Of a stretch of 40,214 nucleotides of DNA, positions 33,374 to 40,214 are shown piece after piece (within the stretch, counting starts at the first letter, position 1; each line of letters begins with the position of its first letter). Position numbers and translations under genes: made by a program. Source of the stretch: Labilibaculum sp. (GTDB lineage: Bacteria; Bacteroidota; Bacteroidia; Bacteroidales; Marinifilaceae); contig JAESUW010000006.1 of assembly GCA_016760525.1 (NCBI GenBank), forward strand, positions 1-40,214, written 5' to 3'. The notes under the pieces are model-generated. The model was given only the letters and a program-made list of their open reading frames with translations, searched no databases and was not told the origin of the DNA.

Positions 33374-34141
33374 CTACTTATTAAAACCTCGCAACTTAAT
33401 TTCGGTTAGTACTTTTTTGGTATACAATGGGAAATCACTATTCATCACCCATCCGTAATAACCCGGTTGATCGGCCAATACTTTTTCTACCGGCACACCT
33501 TTATTTTTCCCAAAATTAAAGGTCTCAACGTTATTCTCATCCAATATGATAAAACCAGCAAAATCGACATTATTATTCTGAGTTGAATATTTAGACAAAA
33601 AATCGATATTATTTTCCAGTTTATCGTATTTGTCTAATTGCGATTTTAAAACTTCATAAGTGGCTTTTGTATCGGCCTCAGCACCGTGAGCTCCTTCCAA
33701 TTCTTTACTGCAATAAAATTTGTATGCAGCAACAAGTGTCCGTTGCTCCATTTTGTGAAAGATAGTCTGTACATCTACAAATTTCCTTTTTTTCATATCA
33801 AAATCGATATCCGCACGTAAAAACTCCTCTGCTAACAAAGGAAAATCAAATCGGTTAGAATTGTATCCCGCCAAATCGCAACCCTCCAAATATTTTGCAA
33901 TAATCTTCCCTAACTCCTTAAATGAAGGCTCATTCTTCACATCCTCATCCATAATACCATGAATAGCACTGGATTGAGCAGGAATTGGCATTCCAGGATT
34001 TACCCGAAAGGTTTTCACCTCTTCATCTCCATTCGGATTCACTTTTACAATACAAATTTCAACAATACGATCTTTTGCAACATTAATTCCGGTTGTTTCA
34101 AGATCAATAAAAGCAATTGGATTCTTTAAATTTAGATTCAT
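33374..34141 (-). CDS. DnaQ-like 3'-5' exonuclease
   Basis: This 255-residue DEDDh-type exonuclease has Exo I with Asp13 and Glu15 in AFIDLETTGINVAKDRIVEI, Exo II around LAGYNSNRFDFPLL and Exo III with GAHGAEADTKATYEVL, whose His and Asp complete the metal site. The C-terminal ~70 residues (VDFAGFIILDENNVETFNFGKNKGVPVEKVL, PGYYGWVMNSDFPLYTKKVL) form the extra domain common in Bacteroidota proofreading-subunit-like exonucleases. It lies just downstream of dnaN, with a terminator between. Whether it is the true polymerase III epsilon subunit cannot be decided from sequence. Confidence 0.88.
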   Translation of the reverse strand: MNLNLKNPIAFIDLETTGINVAKDRIVEICIVKVNPNGDEEVKTFRVNPGMPIPAQSSAIHGIMDEDVKNEPSFKELGKIIAKYLEGCDLAGYNSNRFDFPLLAEEFLRADIDFDMKKRKFVDVQTIFHKMEQRTLVAAYKFYCSKELEGAHGAEADTKATYEVLKSQLDKYDKLENNIDFLSKYSTQNNNVDFAGFIILDENNVETFNFGKNKGVPVEKVLADQPGYYGWVMNSDFPLYTKKVLTEIKLRGFNK

Positions 34142-34181
34142 AGGATTTTTATGAAATGTTAACTTGTGCTATAAAAATATA

Positions 34182-34214
34182 AAACCCAACAGGACTATTC
34201 GTTCTGTTGGGTTT
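34182..34214. terminator. Terminator between dnaN and the exonuclease gene
   Basis: AAACCCAACAG (34182-34192) and CTGTTGGGTTT (34204-34214) form an 11-bp perfect stem with an 11-nt loop. T tracts exist on both strands. It should end the dnaN transcript, which stops at 34249. Confidence 0.88.
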
Positions 34215-34248
34215 GTTTTTATTTTTTAATCATGTCTTAATTCTTGAC

Positions 34249-35379
34249 TTATGCATTAATCATCATTGGCATCAACAACATCAACACATCTTCATCAGCA
34301 TTTTCATTATCATATGGTAAGAAAATACCAGCTCTCGTAGGGTCCGATAATTCAACCATAACATTCGAAGAAGAAATATTAGCTAATATCTCTAAAAGAA
34401 ATACCGATTTAAAACCAATTTCCAGTTCTTGTCCTTCATACTGACACTGTAATCTTTCTCTTGCTGAAATAGAGAAGTCAATATCCTGAGCAGAAACAAT
34501 CAATTCATTCGATTTCAATTCAAACTTAATAAGGTTACTCGCCGGATTTGAAAATACAGAGACTCTCTTTAGTGTATTGTATAGCTCAACTCTATCGATA
34601 GTTAATTTATTTGGATTAGTTTTAGGAATAACCGAGTTATAACTTGGATAGTTCCCTTCAACCAAACGACAAATTAACTTGTAGTTAGATAAAGTAAAGA
34701 ATGCATTTTTATCATCAAACTCTAAGCGAACAGGGTTCGTTTCTTTTGGAAGAATGTTACGCAATAAAGATGCAGGTTTCTTTGGTAAAATAAATGATGC
34801 CTCAACCTCTGACCTTCCATCTAATCTCTTGTAACGAACTAATTTATGTGCATCTGAAGCAACAAAAGTAAGATCATTTTTACCCAATTCGATAAATATC
34901 CCATTCATTACCGGACGAAGTTCATCGTCGGCTGTTGCAAACAATGTTTTATTAACACCAGTTAACAAAACAGAACTTTCAACAGAAATATTTACCAAAT
35001 TAGTTTCTTGTCTTTCAGGAAGTTTTGGAAAATCTTCTCCATTTTGTCCAACAATACTAAATACCCCATTCTCAGAAGTAATTTTTACTGCCAAAGAAGT
35101 TATATCAATATCGAATGTTAACGGTTGTTCTGGAAATTCTTTTAATGTATCAGTCAAAATCTTAGCTGGGAAAGCAATTACCCCTTCGCCTACTGATGTC
35201 TCTAATGGAATAGTAGTAATTAAGGTCGATTCTAAATCAGAAGCAGTAGCTACCAATTGATCATCTTTTAGCTCAAATAAAAAATTATCGAGAATAGGTA
35301 AGGTATTCTTACTACTAATAACACGACTAATTGCCTGTAAATGACTTAACAATTCTGTACTTGATACTACAAATTTCAT
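34249..35379 (-). CDS. dnaN: DNA polymerase III beta subunit (sliding clamp)
   Basis: This 376-residue protein is the ring-shaped processivity clamp. It has three repeats of the clamp fold (about 1-120, 128-245, 246-376). The start KFVVSSTELLSHLQAISRVISSKNTLPILDNFLFEL, the conserved ATDDELRPVMNGIF, VASDAHKLVRY and the C-terminal VMLLMPMMIN-type end (here DEDVLMLLMPMMINA) are typical. Two starts are possible, ATG 35385 and ATG 35379; the latter matches the usual MKFxVSS beginning. TAAATTTG at 35487-35480 on the - strand is a possible -7 element about 100 bp upstream, without a matching -33. It is not next to dnaA in this window. Confidence 0.97.
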   Translation of the reverse strand: MKFVVSSTELLSHLQAISRVISSKNTLPILDNFLFELKDDQLVATASDLESTLITTIPLETSVGEGVIAFPAKILTDTLKEFPEQPLTFDIDITSLAVKITSENGVFSIVGQNGEDFPKLPERQETNLVNISVESSVLLTGVNKTLFATADDELRPVMNGIFIELGKNDLTFVASDAHKLVRYKRLDGRSEVEASFILPKKPASLLRNILPKETNPVRLEFDDKNAFFTLSNYKLICRLVEGNYPSYNSVIPKTNPNKLTIDRVELYNTLKRVSVFSNPASNLIKFELKSNELIVSAQDIDFSISARERLQCQYEGQELEIGFKSVFLLEILANISSSNVMVELSDPTRAGIFLPYDNENADEDVLMLLMPMMINA

Positions 35380-35689
35380 TTGCATAATATTTTAAAATTA
35401 ACCAAAAACTCAAATTTCGAATCCCTAGCACAACAAATAATCAATTGTGAAATAGGGCAAATAACAAGTGGTGAATATACAAATTTATTAAAGAAACTTG
35501 ATAATCTTCTTTTAAAAAACAAAGCTGTTTCTATTAAATAGAATTTCTATTAAATTGAATTAATGCCACTTACCATCAAAACACTTTATTACACCACAAA
35601 AAAAATTATAAAAATAAAATTCAAAAATGAACAAGCTTCTCCTGTACTTTATTTTTAGTGATGCAAAAATAGTATTTCCAAGCAATAAT
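35380..35689 (-). other. Gap between gldG and dnaN
   Basis: This 310-bp AT-rich stretch has no gene. It holds a 16-bp tandem repeat (listed separately) and a possible dnaN -7 element. No terminator hairpin with a T tract was recognised after gldG. Confidence 0.4.
35528..35559 (+). repeat. 16-bp tandem repeat, two units, upstream of dnaN
   Basis: TTTCTATTAAATAGAA (35528-35543) is followed at once by TTTCTATTAAATTGAA (35544-35559), 15 of 16 bases identical. The first unit contains the odd palindrome TTCTATT-A-AATAGAA. It lies about 150 bp upstream of dnaN and could be a paired operator, although low complexity in AT-rich DNA is an alternative. Confidence 0.5.
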
Positions 35690-37390
35690 CTAACGACTGG
35701 ATGCAGCAAATTTCCGTTTTCTAATGTAGAATCTAATCACTCCAAAAACAAGTAGTAGAATTAGAGGCAGTACTACATTTACAACTTGCCAAAACAATCT
35801 TTCCGATCTTATTTTGGTTTTGTTTAACAATCTTAACTTCACTTCACGTGATCTCAATTCCATCCACCCACTATCATCACACAAATAATCAATACAATTA
35901 AGTAGAAAACTTCTGTTGCCATATGTTTTCTTACTATATCGATCGTATCCCAAAGTTTCAATTTGACGATTATTACCAACTCCTCTTACCCGATTCTTAA
36001 TTATATCACCATCGGATACAACAATCATTTTAGTTGGAACACTTTCAGATCTAAACTTGCTCTTATCAATTCCTTTCCAAATTCGATTTTGAAATACTGA
36101 TGGGAAAACTCCCTCTAATAAAACGGCAATATTTTTAGATCCGTCAGGAAAATCGGATGCCTCCATTCTCTTATTTACAATATCCAAACTAATTGGTTTG
36201 GGAACTTTTTCAAGTCTGGTATAATCAGAACTAGCTAACAAAACCTGCTTTTTTATCTGCTTATTATCACCAATAAAATCAATAGAATTGGCAAATTCCA
36301 CTTTTACCACGTTCAATTTACGCGTAATTGGGTGTGAATCGGGAGATATCAGTAATGGCGAGTAATACCAAGGTGCAGGAGTAAATTTTGCTGGTTGACC
36401 AGGCAAAGCTGTCTGAACAGGAATCAACTGACTCTGAACATCCATCACCAAATCAGGATTTATTCTTACTCCATATTTAAACAGTTGGTCTTCCACATTT
36501 AATGGCTGAAAGAAAGCCATCGTACTTTCTTTGGTCATCAAACTATCCATTGATACTACCACCACATCAACCAACCACAAAACACTTCCGCCATTCATCA
36601 CATACTGATCGATATTGTATTTATCTTCCTCGGTAAACTCCTTGCGTGGTTGTGCAATTACCAATGCTGAAAATCTTGATTTATTGATGTTCAAATCCTG
36701 CGACTTAATTCTTTTCACCTCGTAACGCTGCAATAAGGACGCTGTAAAATCAGCCACTTCAAACTCGTCTAATTCACCATGACCTGTAAGAAATGCAATT
36801 TCTTTAGGAGTGTTCTTCTGCAGCATTCGAATGGCAGAGGTCAATTCAAATTCCAATTCTTCAATAGAATGATTTAAATTTTGATCGGAAGACAAACCTG
36901 CCACACTTTTCAGCAAATGAACACTTGTTTCCTTTTCCCGATCATGAATAATAATTCCAGGAATAATCAACTTCTGATTTAAACTTCCATCGGTGGTTTT
37001 CTCTTGTAAATTTATTGGTTTCAATCCTCTACTTACCAATTGATCAAAAAGCTCTTTTCTCTTTTTCGGATTAACAACATCATTCGGATTAATTAAAGCA
37101 TATGATATCTGAACATTGGAGTAGGTCGAAAACTCATCAATCATCTCCAAACACGCTTTTTGTAGTTTTGTAAATCCATAAGGTAATTCTCCCGACAGAT
37201 ATACTTCAAAGTATAAATCTTTCTCTAAACCGGATACTAAATTCTTAGTGTTATCTGATAAAGAATATCGTTTTTCGGAAGTCAAATCCAAACGGAAAAA
37301 ATAGACTTGCAACACTTGAATTACAATTACCAAAGCCAATAGTGATATCAGTAATTGAAAAAGGTCTTTTATTTTTTTATTTCGTACCAT
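35690..37390 (-). CDS. gldG: GldG, gliding-associated ABC transporter substrate-binding-like protein
   Basis: This 566-residue inner-membrane protein has an N-terminal transmembrane helix (about 10-30), a large periplasmic part (about 35-530) and a C-terminal helix (VVNVVLPLILLLVFGVIRFYI) before a basic tail. RLDLTSEKRYSLSDNTKNLVSGL is the standard GldG/IntT-like opening of the ABC_transp_aux domain, and KEIAFLTGHGELDEFEVADF begins its second part. The frame extends to a TTG next to the gldF stop, but ATG 37390 is the better start, 12 bp after gldF. It works with GldF and an ATPase (GldA), which is not in this window. Many non-gliding Bacteroidota also carry this pair, so gliding is not implied. 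Confidence 0.93.
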   Translation of the reverse strand: MVRNKKIKDLFQLLISLLALVIVIQVLQVYFFRLDLTSEKRYSLSDNTKNLVSGLEKDLYFEVYLSGELPYGFTKLQKACLEMIDEFSTYSNVQISYALINPNDVVNPKKRKELFDQLVSRGLKPINLQEKTTDGSLNQKLIIPGIIIHDREKETSVHLLKSVAGLSSDQNLNHSIEELEFELTSAIRMLQKNTPKEIAFLTGHGELDEFEVADFTASLLQRYEVKRIKSQDLNINKSRFSALVIAQPRKEFTEEDKYNIDQYVMNGGSVLWLVDVVVVSMDSLMTKESTMAFFQPLNVEDQLFKYGVRINPDLVMDVQSQLIPVQTALPGQPAKFTPAPWYYSPLLISPDSHPITRKLNVVKVEFANSIDFIGDNKQIKKQVLLASSDYTRLEKVPKPISLDIVNKRMEASDFPDGSKNIAVLLEGVFPSVFQNRIWKGIDKSKFRSESVPTKMIVVSDGDIIKNRVRGVGNNRQIETLGYDRYSKKTYGNRSFLLNCIDYLCDDSGWMELRSREVKLRLLNKTKIRSERLFWQVVNVVLPLILLLVFGVIRFYIRKRKFAASSR

Positions 37391-37402
37391 ATCTAAATTC
37401 AA

Positions 37403-38134
37403 TTACCATTTTCTACTCTTAAGAACTGTTTTTGTCAGTAAAAGAAAAGCAATTATTATTCCTATGAAATAAAGCAAATCCCGGGAATCGACTATTCCTC
37501 TGGAAATTGAACGATAATGCTCATTTATACCCATCGAAACAATACTACTTTGTATTGATTGCATGCTGCTTATTTCTCCTAAATAATCGAACCCAATATA
37601 AAAGACAAAACAAAACACCAAGGCCAATAAGAAGGCAACAATCTGATTATCTGTTAACGAACTGGCACATACTCCAATTGAAACATAAACTCCTGCTAAT
37701 AAAAACAGGCCAATAAAAGATCCCCAAAATGCTCCCGAATCAATACTCCCAACAGGATTTCCTAAATAATAAATTGAGTAATAATACACCAAACAGAAAA
37801 GTAGTGAAAATAAAACAACTGCCAGCCCGGCAAAATACTTTGCCAACACAATTCCCATATCAGATATTGGTCGGGTCATTAAAAGTTCTATTGTGCCTTG
37901 TTTTTTCTCTTCAGCAAATAAACGCATGCAAACTGCCGGAATCAAAAACAAATAAATCCATGGTGCCATTTCGAAAAGAACATCCAAATTTGCATAACCT
38001 GTATCCAATGGATTTGAGTTACCCGGAAACACCCAGACAAATAAGCCTGTTGCAACTAAAAAAATGGAAAGAATTAGATATCCGGAAATTGAACTAAAAA
38101 AAGTCCTGATTTCCTTCTTAAGCAGTGGCAACAT
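37403..38134 (-). CDS. gldF: GldF, ABC transporter permease
   Basis: This 243-residue ABC-2 type permease has six hydrophobic segments, starting with LLKKEIRTFFSSISGYLILSIFLVATGLFVWVFP, the typical GldF start. MRLFAEEKKQGTIELLMTRPISD is the conserved cytoplasmic coupling region of ABC-2 permeases. The last segment (LYFIGIIIAFLLLTKTVL) precedes a short basic tail. It is translated with gldG as one transcript. A possible -7 element lies about 45 bp upstream. Confidence 0.93.
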   Translation of the reverse strand: MLPLLKKEIRTFFSSISGYLILSIFLVATGLFVWVFPGNSNPLDTGYANLDVLFEMAPWIYLFLIPAVCMRLFAEEKKQGTIELLMTRPISDMGIVLAKYFAGLAVVLFSLLFCLVYYYSIYYLGNPVGSIDSGAFWGSFIGLFLLAGVYVSIGVCASSLTDNQIVAFLLALVFCFVFYIGFDYLGEISSMQSIQSSIVSMGINEHYRSISRGIVDSRDLLYFIGIIIAFLLLTKTVLKSRKW

Positions 38135-38175
38135 ATATTTATATTCTGGTTAAAAATTCTTATCCTGCAAAATTG

Positions 38176-38183
38176 CAAAATTA
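38176..38183 (-). promoter_or_regulatory. Possible -7 element of gldFG
   Basis: On the - strand TAATTTTG (38183-38176) matches TAnnTTTG in the 190-bp divergent region between gldF and the PagL-like gene. No -33 match lies at the usual spacing, so this is tentative. Confidence 0.35.
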
Positions 38184-38324
38184 TTCCAGTTGAAAAAACT
38201 CTTTGGGAAATCAATTTACTTACATAAATTTGAACTTTAATTAAAATTAAGGTTAAGAGCTACGCTTTTTTAAAGTAAGTTCTAAGTTAACATTTTAGCA
38301 AAGACCTTTGATGAATACAATAAA

Positions 38325-39434
38325 ATGAAAAAACCTTTCCTCTTTTTACTATTTGTTCTTATCTGCAAAAGTGTATTTGCCCAAAAGAAACCTGAGAAAA
38401 ATATATTTACCTCCACTGTCCGATTTCACTATGGCGTGGTTTTGCCTCATCATAAATCCATTAGCTATTTGGTAAATGATCAAATTTCTGCGATTGAGTT
38501 AAATTTAGGTTATATTCCATCCTATGAAAAAAACTGGGCAAAACTCTACAAACAACCTGAAATTGGAATAGGATTGTATCATGGAAGTTTGGGCAACGAT
38601 AAAGTATTTGGAAATGTAACTGCCATTTTCCCTTATATAAATTTCCCCATAAAGAGAGGAAACAAATGGGAAGTAAACACACAATTTGGAATTGGACTTG
38701 GTTTTACAAAAAAACACTTCGATCCAGTTAATAATTACGCGAACATAGCAATAGGAACCAAGTTCAATGCTTTTTTTAAATTACTCGCACAGGGAAGTTA
38801 CTCGGTTAGCCCTAAATGGAGAATTAATGGAGGCATTGGATTCAATCACATTTCCAATGGAGCAATTAGTGCTCCCAACAAGGGACTAAATCTTTTAACA
38901 AGTAATTTTGGGGTAAACTATTACTGGAATGAAAAAAGTCGGAAATCATTTACACCAGTATCAAGGGAAGAAAAATTGCCCAATGAATTTTTATTGGTTT
39001 GGGGAAATGGAATTAAACAAGCATCAGAGAAAGATCATCATAAATACTACACTTCCAGTTTATCAGGAAACTATTCTCTTGGAATTAACCCGAAACAAAA
39101 GTTAGGCTTTGGAATTGATTTGTTCTACAATAAAGCCGCCAATAGAGGAAAATGGGATTTTGAACCTGAAACAAGTTTTAAAAATCGATTCAGTCAAGCA
39201 ATATTCATCTCTCACGATCTTGTTATTGATAAATTTAGTATTATTGCAAATATTGGTGTTTACACCTACTATAAGACTGAGCCAGAGAAACCTGTTTATA
39301 CGCGACTTGGCATTCGCTACAGATTTAACGAGCACTTAATAACCAGCTTGAGTTTAAAAGCTCATATGGGAAAAGCTGATTATATAGAATGGGGAATTGG
39401 GTATCGAATCAAAAGAAATAAAAGTGAAAAATAA
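38325..39434 (+). CDS. PagL-like acyloxyacyl hydrolase (lipid A deacylase)
   Basis: This 369-residue protein has a signal peptide (ends near VFAQ) and a small beta-barrel in the outer membrane. The motif GFNHISNGAISAPNKGLN carries His175 and Ser177, matching the His-x-Ser catalytic pair and the following asparagine-rich loop of PagL/acyloxyacyl hydrolase proteins, which remove the 3-O acyl chain of lipid A. The first half (HYGVVLPHHKSISYLV, ELNLGYIPS) also fits Bacteroidota members. It is longer than Pseudomonas PagL (~150 residues after processing). The extra C-terminal ~150 residues (from about KSRKSFTPVSREEKLP) look like a second set of barrel strands. It overlaps the next gene by 11 bp. 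Confidence 0.85.
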   Translation: MKKPFLFLLFVLICKSVFAQKKPEKNIFTSTVRFHYGVVLPHHKSISYLVNDQISAIELNLGYIPSYEKNWAKLYKQPEIGIGLYHGSLGNDKVFGNVTAIFPYINFPIKRGNKWEVNTQFGIGLGFTKKHFDPVNNYANIAIGTKFNAFFKLLAQGSYSVSPKWRINGGIGFNHISNGAISAPNKGLNLLTSNFGVNYYWNEKSRKSFTPVSREEKLPNEFLLVWGNGIKQASEKDHHKYYTSSLSGNYSLGINPKQKLGFGIDLFYNKAANRGKWDFEPETSFKNRFSQAIFISHDLVIDKFSIIANIGVYTYYKTEPEKPVYTRLGIRYRFNEHLITSLSLKAHMGKADYIEWGIGYRIKRNKSEK

Positions 39435-40167
39435 GATCTCTATATTAGTTTTAATACTGCTAACACTTACATCTTGCGAATCATTCAATCTTTTTGAGAA
39501 TGATGGGGAATACATGGAGAAAAGAATCAACCTGCCTGGAATTTCAAGCATCGAAAACCTGAACACATTCAAAATAACTCTGATAGAAGATGATGAAGAA
39601 TTCCTTCTGCTAAAAGGTGGTGAAAATATCATCTCAAAAGTATCTGTCATTCAAAATGATCAAAACCTTACTATTGATCACTCTCATAAAAATAATCTTA
39701 AAAGTTTCGATTTAATCGAAGTTGAAATTCATTTAAAAGAATTCAAACTAATTACAGCAGATGCTCCGGCTTATTATAGCAGTGAAAGAGAACTTAGCGG
39801 TAATCGATTGGATATTGATATTACTTCGGAAAGTGAATTAGTAGAAATGAAGCTGGATTTAAATTATGATATTTTAGATTTTCATTCTTTTGGAACTGTA
39901 GCAGGAGGATATGAATTTACAGGCGTTTGCCCAACTGCAAATTACGTATTGAACGGCATCATCAACATTAAAGCTTCTGAATTGCATAGCACGAATGTGA
40001 ATCTGGCACAAAATGGAATTGGAGAAGCTCATGTTTGGGTCGAAAACGAACTAAAAGTAACCATTTATAGTAGTGGAGACATGTATTACAAGGGAAATCC
40101 TGTTGTTACGATTAATCGGATACAAGTAAATAACCAGAGTCCTACAGCAAAAGTTATACCTGAATAA
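39424..40167 (+). CDS. DUF2807 (head GIN domain) lipoprotein
   Basis: This is a 247-residue protein from GTG 39424, which overlaps the end of the PagL-like gene by 11 bp and gives a clean signal peptide (KNKISILVLILLTLTSC) with a lipobox. An upstream ATG at 39397 is in frame but would add nine residues before the basic N-region, so GTG is preferred. The body has the repeating beta-helix pattern of the putative auto-transporter adhesin head GIN domain (GISSIENLNTFKITLIED, LTIDHSHKN, VEIHLKEFKLITADAPAYYSS, IYSSGDMYYKGNPVV). Its function is unknown; it is membrane anchored and probably translationally coupled to the lipid A deacylase. Confidence 0.82.
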   Translation: MKNKISILVLILLTLTSCESFNLFENDGEYMEKRINLPGISSIENLNTFKITLIEDDEEFLLLKGGENIISKVSVIQNDQNLTIDHSHKNNLKSFDLIEVEIHLKEFKLITADAPAYYSSERELSGNRLDIDITSESELVEMKLDLNYDILDFHSFGTVAGGYEFTGVCPTANYVLNGIINIKASELHSTNVNLAQNGIGEAHVWVENELKVTIYSSGDMYYKGNPVVTINRIQVNNQSPTAKVIPE

Positions 40168-40214
40168 ATTCCAAATATCTATTTCTGTAAATCTTCATAA
40201 ATCATTTTAGCAAA

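Noticed and set aside
1-40214. CRISPR array, prophage, intact insertion sequence or defence island
   Set aside because: No regularly spaced repeats, phage genes, transposases, integrases or recognisable defence genes were found on either strand.

Overview
The window comes from a Bacteroidota chromosome, most likely a marine, polysaccharide-degrading member of the Bacteroidales (Marinifilaceae or Prolixibacteraceae type). This assignment is inferred from gene content and style, not from a search. The evidence is a SusC/SusD pair, FecI-FecR-type sigma/anti-sigma control, gldF/gldG, AT-rich DNA, TAnnTTTG-type -7 promoter elements and a near absence of Shine-Dalgarno sites.

Positions 1-15956 are a polysaccharide utilization locus, all on the + strand, aimed at a beta-glucan (cellulose-like, mixed-linkage or branched). 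It holds the end of a GPH-type sugar:cation symporter, a GH94 cellobiose phosphorylase, a secreted GH9 endoglucanase, a SusC/SusD importer pair, a GH30 lipoprotein and two GH3 beta-glucosidases. In the inferred pathway, GH9 cuts the chain outside the cell, SusCD imports the fragments, GH30 and GH3 trim them in the periplasm, the symporter carries cellobiose inward and GH94 splits it to glucose 1-phosphate and glucose. Both edges of the SusCD pair carry scars. A direct repeat with broken start regions lies upstream. The orphan C-terminal tail of another SusD lies downstream. Together they suggest the pair was exchanged or rearranged.

Positions 16305-21954 hold hpf (ribosome hibernation, with an unusually strong Shine-Dalgarno) and then a second nutrient-uptake module: ECF sigma factor, FecR-like anti-sigma, a TonB-dependent receptor with an STN signalling domain, and a DUF4249 lipoprotein.

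Positions 21990-34141 are mostly housekeeping genes in mixed orientation. They are a fused 4Fe-4S/CDGSH protein, tRNA-Trp, an MsbA-like ABC exporter, purB, an EI24 membrane protein, an NfeD membrane protease, a broken GNAT acetyltransferase, a methyltransferase, a long-chain acyl-CoA ligase, a fumarylacetoacetate hydrolase family enzyme and a DnaQ-like exonuclease. This part is rich in small repeats. A ~100-bp element is present twice in inverted orientation, and one copy sits inside the GNAT pseudogene. A family of TCCCGA/TCGGGA hairpins occurs at three sites; one member sits in the D-loop of a partial tRNA-Trp copy and another overlaps the inferred purB promoter.

Positions 34249-40167 carry dnaN, gldG and gldF on the - strand, then a PagL-like lipid A deacylase overlapping a DUF2807 lipoprotein on the + strand.

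The most unusual material is the set of small repeats and gene relics rather than a complete new multi-gene system. No CRISPR array, intact insertion sequence, prophage or recognisable defence system was seen.
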